Source: Glycomyces harbinensis (lineage in GTDB: Bacteria > Actinomycetota > Actinomycetes > Mycobacteriales > Micromonosporaceae). Taken from it: DNA of 64,000 bases. The stretch spans positions 248,001-312,000 of the forward strand of contig NZ_FNAD01000005.1 in NCBI RefSeq assembly GCF_900101745.1. The letters run 5' to 3'. Below, piece by piece: positions 60,352-64,000 of the stretch (its first letter is position 1; every line of letters starts with the position of its first letter). The notes beneath the pieces were generated by a model. The model searched no databases, was not told the DNA's origin, and saw nothing but the letters and a program-made list of their open reading frames with translations. The position numbers and the translations under genes are program-made.

Positions 60352-62439
60352 ATGGCCCCCGAACGACCGCCCCGCCCCGTCACACGGCTGCGTCGGCTCA
60401 TCCCGGCGCTGCTGGCGCTCGCATGGCTCGCCTTGGGCGCCTTCGCGGGACCGTACGCCGGGAAGCTCAGCGAGGTCGCCTCCAACGACGGTTCGGCGTT
60501 CCTGCCGTCCTCGGCCGAGTCCACCGAGGTGAACGAGCTGCGGGCCGCCTTCGACGAGACCGACGCGGTCCCGGCGATCATCGTCGCCGAGCGCGACGGC
60601 GGCCTCGACGCCGCCGACCTCGACTACCTCGAATCGGCGAGCGCGGCCCTGGCCGCGCTGCCGTTCAACGCCGGCCCGCCGATCCCGCCGCAGCTCTCCG
60701 ACGGGGCCGACCCCGAGGCCGCGCAAATGATCGTCCTCATCGGCGCCGGCGCGGAGGCCTCGGACGCGGTCGAGGAGATCCGCTCCGTCCTGGAGGACGG
60801 GCGACCCGACGGGCTCGACGTGCTCGTCACCGGACAGGCCGCGTTCGGCGCCGACCTCGGGGCGGCCTTCGGCGGCGTCGACGGCCTGCTGCTGCTCGTG
60901 GCCGCCGCGGTCGTCGCGGTGATCCTCGCGCTCGTCTACCGCTCCCCGCTGCTGCCGGTCCTGGTGCTGCTGTCGTGCGGTTTCGCCCTTGCCGCCGCCA
61001 GCGCGGCCGTGTACGTCCTGGCCGACGCGGGCGTGATCGACCTCAACGGTCAGAGCCAGGGCATCCTGTCCATCCTCGTGTTCGGCGCCGCCACGGACTA
61101 CGCGCTGCTGCTGGTGGCGCGGTTCCGGGAGGAGCTCGGGGCCGGCGCGGACCGCTTCGGCGCGGTCCGCAGGGCCCTGCGCGCGACGATCGAGCCGATC
61201 GCGGCCTCGGCCGGGACCGTGGTCCTCGGCGTCCTGTGCCTGCTGTTCAGCCAGTTGGAGTCGAACCGGGGCCTGGGCCCGGTCGCGGCGATCGGCATCG
61301 GGGCGTCGTTCCTGGCCGCCACGACGTTCCTGCCCGCGGTGCTGGCGCTGTTCGGGCGGGCCGCGTTCTGGCCGCGGCGCACCGGCGCCGAACGCGCGGG
61401 CTCGCGCCTGTGGTCGGGCGTGGCCGCGCTCGTCCGCCGCCGGCCGCGGGCCGTGTGGCTGACCACGGCCGCGGGCCTGGTGATCGCGGCGGCGTTCATG
61501 ACGCAGCTGAAGGCCGACGGCACGACGCAGACGGAGGTGTTCCTCACCGACGTGGACTCCGTTGCGGGACAAGAGGTCCTGGCCGAGCACTTCGACGCCG
61601 GGTCGGGCGCCCCCGCGGTGATCGTCGCCGACGCCGGATCGCTCGACGCGGTGCTCGCGGCGGCCGAGGTCGACGGGGTCGCGGAAGCGTCGGCGAAGAC
61701 CGACGCCTCGGGGCGGGTCGTGGAGGCGGACGGCCTGGTCGAGGTCGAAGCGGTCCTGGAGGACGCCCCCGACAGCGACGCCGCGATGGCCACGGTGGAG
61801 CGCCTGCGCGAGGCCGTGCACGCCGTCGACGGCGCGAACGCCCTGGTGGGCGGGCCGACCGCGATTCAGCTCGACACGCTCACGGTCTCCGAGCGCGACC
61901 GGACGGTCATCATCCCGATCGTGCTCGCCGTGATCCTCCTCGTGCTCATGCTGCTGCTGCGGTCGATCCTGGCGCCGCTGCTGCTGACCGCGACGGTGGT
62001 GCTGTCGTTCGGGGCGACCATGGGCGTCTCGGCCCTGGTGTTCAACCACCTCTTCGGATTCCCCGGTGCCGACCCCACAGTGGTCCTGTTCGGCTTCGTC
62101 TTCCTGGTGGCCTTGGGGATCGACTACAACATCTTCCTGATGACGCGGGTCCGCGAGGAGTCGGCGCGCCTGGGCACCCGGGCGGGGACGCTGCGGGGGC
62201 TGGTCGCCACGGGCGGGGTCATCACCTCGGCCGGAGTGGTCCTGGCGGCCACGTTCTCGGCGCTCGCGGTGCTGCCGATCCTGTTTTTGGCGCAGATCGC
62301 GTTCGTGGTGGCCTTCGGGGTGCTGCTCGACACGGTCATCGTCCGGTCCCTGCTGGTCCCGGCGCTCACGTTCGACATCGGGAAGGCCGTCTGGTGGCCC
62401 TCGCGCCTGTCGAGGGTAAGGCCCCTCAGCCGCGAGTAA
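60352..62439 (+). CDS. MMPL/RND-family transporter
   Basis: 695 aa; GAGGAG precedes ATG. Two repeats of the RND layout: an N-terminal membrane helix, extracytoplasmic domain, then six helices with FGAATDYALLLVARFREEL (first block) and FGFVFLVALGIDYNIFLMTRVREES (second block), both with the Asp-Tyr proton relay. Pumps lipids or drugs outward. Regulated by the divergent MarR. Confidence 0.93.
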   Translation: MAPERPPRPVTRLRRLIPALLALAWLALGAFAGPYAGKLSEVASNDGSAFLPSSAESTEVNELRAAFDETDAVPAIIVAERDGGLDAADLDYLESASAALAALPFNAGPPIPPQLSDGADPEAAQMIVLIGAGAEASDAVEEIRSVLEDGRPDGLDVLVTGQAAFGADLGAAFGGVDGLLLLVAAAVVAVILALVYRSPLLPVLVLLSCGFALAAASAAVYVLADAGVIDLNGQSQGILSILVFGAATDYALLLVARFREELGAGADRFGAVRRALRATIEPIAASAGTVVLGVLCLLFSQLESNRGLGPVAAIGIGASFLAATTFLPAVLALFGRAAFWPRRTGAERAGSRLWSGVAALVRRRPRAVWLTTAAGLVIAAAFMTQLKADGTTQTEVFLTDVDSVAGQEVLAEHFDAGSGAPAVIVADAGSLDAVLAAAEVDGVAEASAKTDASGRVVEADGLVEVEAVLEDAPDSDAAMATVERLREAVHAVDGANALVGGPTAIQLDTLTVSERDRTVIIPIVLAVILLVLMLLLRSILAPLLLTATVVLSFGATMGVSALVFNHLFGFPGADPTVVLFGFVFLVALGIDYNIFLMTRVREESARLGTRAGTLRGLVATGGVITSAGVVLAATFSALAVLPILFLAQIAFVVAFGVLLDTVIVRSLLVPALTFDIGKAVWWPSRLSRVRPLSRE

Positions 62440-62461
62440 GGGGTTTTCGGGGTAAGGGGCC
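62420..62461 (+). terminator. Hairpin after the MMPL gene
   Basis: GGCCCCT (62420-62426) pairs with AGGGGCC (62455-62461), with several GTAAGGG repeats in the loop and beyond. Confidence 0.4.
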
Positions 62462-62578
62462 GAGAACTAAGGCGTGTAAGGGCAGTCTCGACGCGGAATG
62501 CTGATGCCCCGTGCCGGGCCTCAGCCGGAGCATTGGTATCAGGCCGGAACCGCTCCGGTCAGATACCGAAGGAACGCG

Positions 62579-62836
62579 ATGAACGACTTCGACTTCCACT
62601 ACATGCACTACACCCGCTCCGAGGAGCTCATCAAGGACGCCGAGAACGAGCGGCTCGCCCGCAGCCTCATCAAGGCCGCGAAGGAGACCCGCCGGGCCGG
62701 CACCCGTGTCCGGCACGACGGCACCTCCAACGGCAGCGTCGCCCAGCGCGTCGCCCGTGCGCTCGGCCGCAAGGACCGCCCCGAGGCGGGTCCGGCCGGG
62801 TCCAGCCCGCGAAATGAACACGCCGCTGCGTCATAG
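62579..62836 (+). CDS. Small basic orphan protein
   Basis: 85 aa; GAAGGAAC precedes the ATG. MNDFDFHYMHYTRSEELIKDAENERLARSLIKAAKETRR suggests one charged helix. Not recognised. Shares the intergenic region with the next gene, which begins 22 bp later. Confidence 0.65.
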   Translation: MNDFDFHYMHYTRSEELIKDAENERLARSLIKAAKETRRAGTRVRHDGTSNGSVAQRVARALGRKDRPEAGPAGSSPRNEHAAAS

Positions 62837-62857
62837 GGGCATGTCATGATTGCTGAC

Positions 62858-64000
62858 ATGCCGCGCCTTGGTTCCGATCTCCCCCTCTTCGCCCGAGACG
62901 GCGAGCTCGCCGCGCTCCGCGACGCGCTCGCCGCCGCGAGGCAGGGGCGACCGGCCACGGTGCTCGTCTCCGGTGACGCGGGGGTCGGGAAGACCCGGCT
63001 CCTCCACGAGTTCAACGACAGCGCCGGTGACGGTGTCCTCACCGTCACCGGCCACTGCCTCGACACCGCCGACTCCGCCCTCCCCTACCTGCCCTTCGCC
63101 GAGATCATCGGCACCCTCGCCCGCGACAACCCCGAACTCGTCGCCGCGCACCCCGGCCTGCGCCCCCTCCTGCCCGGCCACCCCACCGCCGCCGAGGGCG
63201 ACCTCGGCCGCCTCGGGCTCTTCGAAGCCCTCCACGCCGCGCTCGCCGACCTCGCCTCCGCCGGGCCCGTCGTGCTCACCCTCGAAGACCTCCACTGGGC
63301 CGACCGCTCCAGCCGGGACCTCCTCGCCTTCCTCACCTCCCGCCTCACCGGCCAGCGCGTGCTCATCCTCGGCACCTACCGGTCCGACGCCCTCCACCGC
63401 GGCCACCCCCTGCGCCCCCTCCTGGCCGAGCTCGTGCGCCTGCCCGCCGTGCAGCGCCTGCACCTCGACCCCTTCGACGCCCAGCACGCCGCCGACTTCG
63501 TGCGCGAACTCAACACCGGGCTCGACGAGGAGACGGTCTCCAAGATCGCCGCCGCCTCCGAGGGGAACGCGTTCCTCGCCGAAGAGCTCGCCGCCGCCGA
63601 GACCCACACGGTCACCTTCGAACTCGCCGAAGTGCTCCTCGCCCGGCTCGAACGCCTCCCCGACGCCGCCAAGCAGGTCGTGCAGCTCGCCTCCGTCATG
63701 GGCCGGCGCTTCACCTACCGGCGCCTCAACGCCGCCGCCTGGTCCCTCCTCGACGACACCGGACTGCGGCACGAGCGCGAACTCGACCAGGCCCTGCGGG
63801 CCGCGATCTCCCACGGGATCATCGTCCAGAAGAGCCCCGACACGTACGCCTTCCGCCACGCCCTGCTCGGCGAGGCCGTCTACAGCGACCTCCTTCCGGG
63901 CGAACGCATCCGGTACCACCAGCGGATCGCCGAGTCCCTCGCCGACGACCACGGCAAGGGCGCCGAGGCCGAACTCGCCCACCACGCACACGAGTCCGGC
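62858..64000 (+). CDS. LuxR-type AAA ATPase regulator, truncated by the window end
   Basis: At least 381 aa, open at 64000. The P-loop SGDAGVGKTRLLHEF (residues about 37-51) and Walker B VVLTLEDLHWAD follow the large ATP-binding LuxR (LAL) / MalT-like pattern, continuing with ASEGNAFLAEELAAA and SVMGRRFTYRRLN. The helix-turn-helix should lie beyond the window. ATG 62858 is preferred because CATGAT lies 7 nt upstream (leaderless); an in-frame ATG at 62846 is an alternative. Confidence 0.85.
   Translation, partial: MPRLGSDLPLFARDGELAALRDALAAARQGRPATVLVSGDAGVGKTRLLHEFNDSAGDGVLTVTGHCLDTADSALPYLPFAEIIGTLARDNPELVAAHPGLRPLLPGHPTAAEGDLGRLGLFEALHAALADLASAGPVVLTLEDLHWADRSSRDLLAFLTSRLTGQRVLILGTYRSDALHRGHPLRPLLAELVRLPAVQRLHLDPFDAQHAADFVRELNTGLDEETVSKIAAASEGNAFLAEELAAAETHTVTFELAEVLLARLERLPDAAKQVVQLASVMGRRFTYRRLNAAAWSLLDDTGLRHERELDQALRAAISHGIIVQKSPDTYAFRHALLGEAVYSDLLPGERIRYHQRIAESLADDHGKGAEAELAHHAHESG

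Overview
This is a high-GC window from an actinomycete (Actinomycetota). The signs are strong GC3 bias with long antisense shadow ORFs, a SARP/BTAD regulator, a SigK-RskA pair with its target genes, a sugar ABC importer without its own ATPase, an ECF41 sigma factor, and several leaderless starts with a TANNNT -10 box 6-7 nt before ATG. Genus cannot be decided from the sequence alone. There are no rRNA genes or CRISPR arrays; one tRNA gene is present (tRNA-Ala, GGC).

Layout. (1) 71-3776: large SARP-type ATPase regulator and a small orphan. (2) 4219-8947: the most unusual block, a four-gene operon of nucleoside-phosphorylase-fold effector, degenerate P-loop ATPase-like protein, SPFH-like protein and small membrane protein. 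The first two share a NIVGGDQ motif at the effector C-terminus and the ATPase N-terminus, the layout expected of amyloid-type immune signalling. (3) 9014-11800: TetR regulator and two zinc-less MDR oxidoreductases. (4) 11998-17888: hydroxyacid catabolism genes, a GntR regulator and a TRAP-type transporter, linked by a shared ACTATAGT operator. (5) 17993-23108: ROK repressor and lipoprotein/permease sugar importer. (6) 23111-29373: alpha/beta hydrolase, SDR/MerR pair, a beta-lactamase-family pseudogene, and an ECF41 module (NmrA-like reductase, AhpD-like protein, sigma factor) with two recognisable divergent ECF41 promoters.

(7) 29673-41224 is an accessory region of lower and mixed GC: an APH-family kinase, an integral membrane protein, serine recombinase remnants, a decayed IS with perfect 20-bp ends enclosing a nucleotidyltransferase gene, an inactivated IS5-type transposase, orphan genes, and an AbiE toxin-antitoxin pair beside tRNA-Ala. 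The tRNA trailer and terminator are duplicated 3.15 kb away, bracketing the AbiE segment like attachment sites.

(8) 41340-50217: protocatechuate branch of the beta-ketoadipate pathway (pcaIJHGBDC, IclR regulator, pcaF) with a divergent aldehyde dehydrogenase that could feed benzoate-type acids into it. (9) 50478-53408: amidase-fold protein with a lost catalytic lysine, cystathionine gamma-synthase, and a tiny protein of Ca-binding-type repeats. (10) 53639-62439: VOC protein, MsrA, the SigK-RskA-molybdopterin oxidoreductase-FAS1 regulon with two matching SigK promoters, photolyase, and a MarR/MMPL pair. (11) 62579-64000: small orphan and the start of a LuxR-type ATPase regulator cut by the window end.
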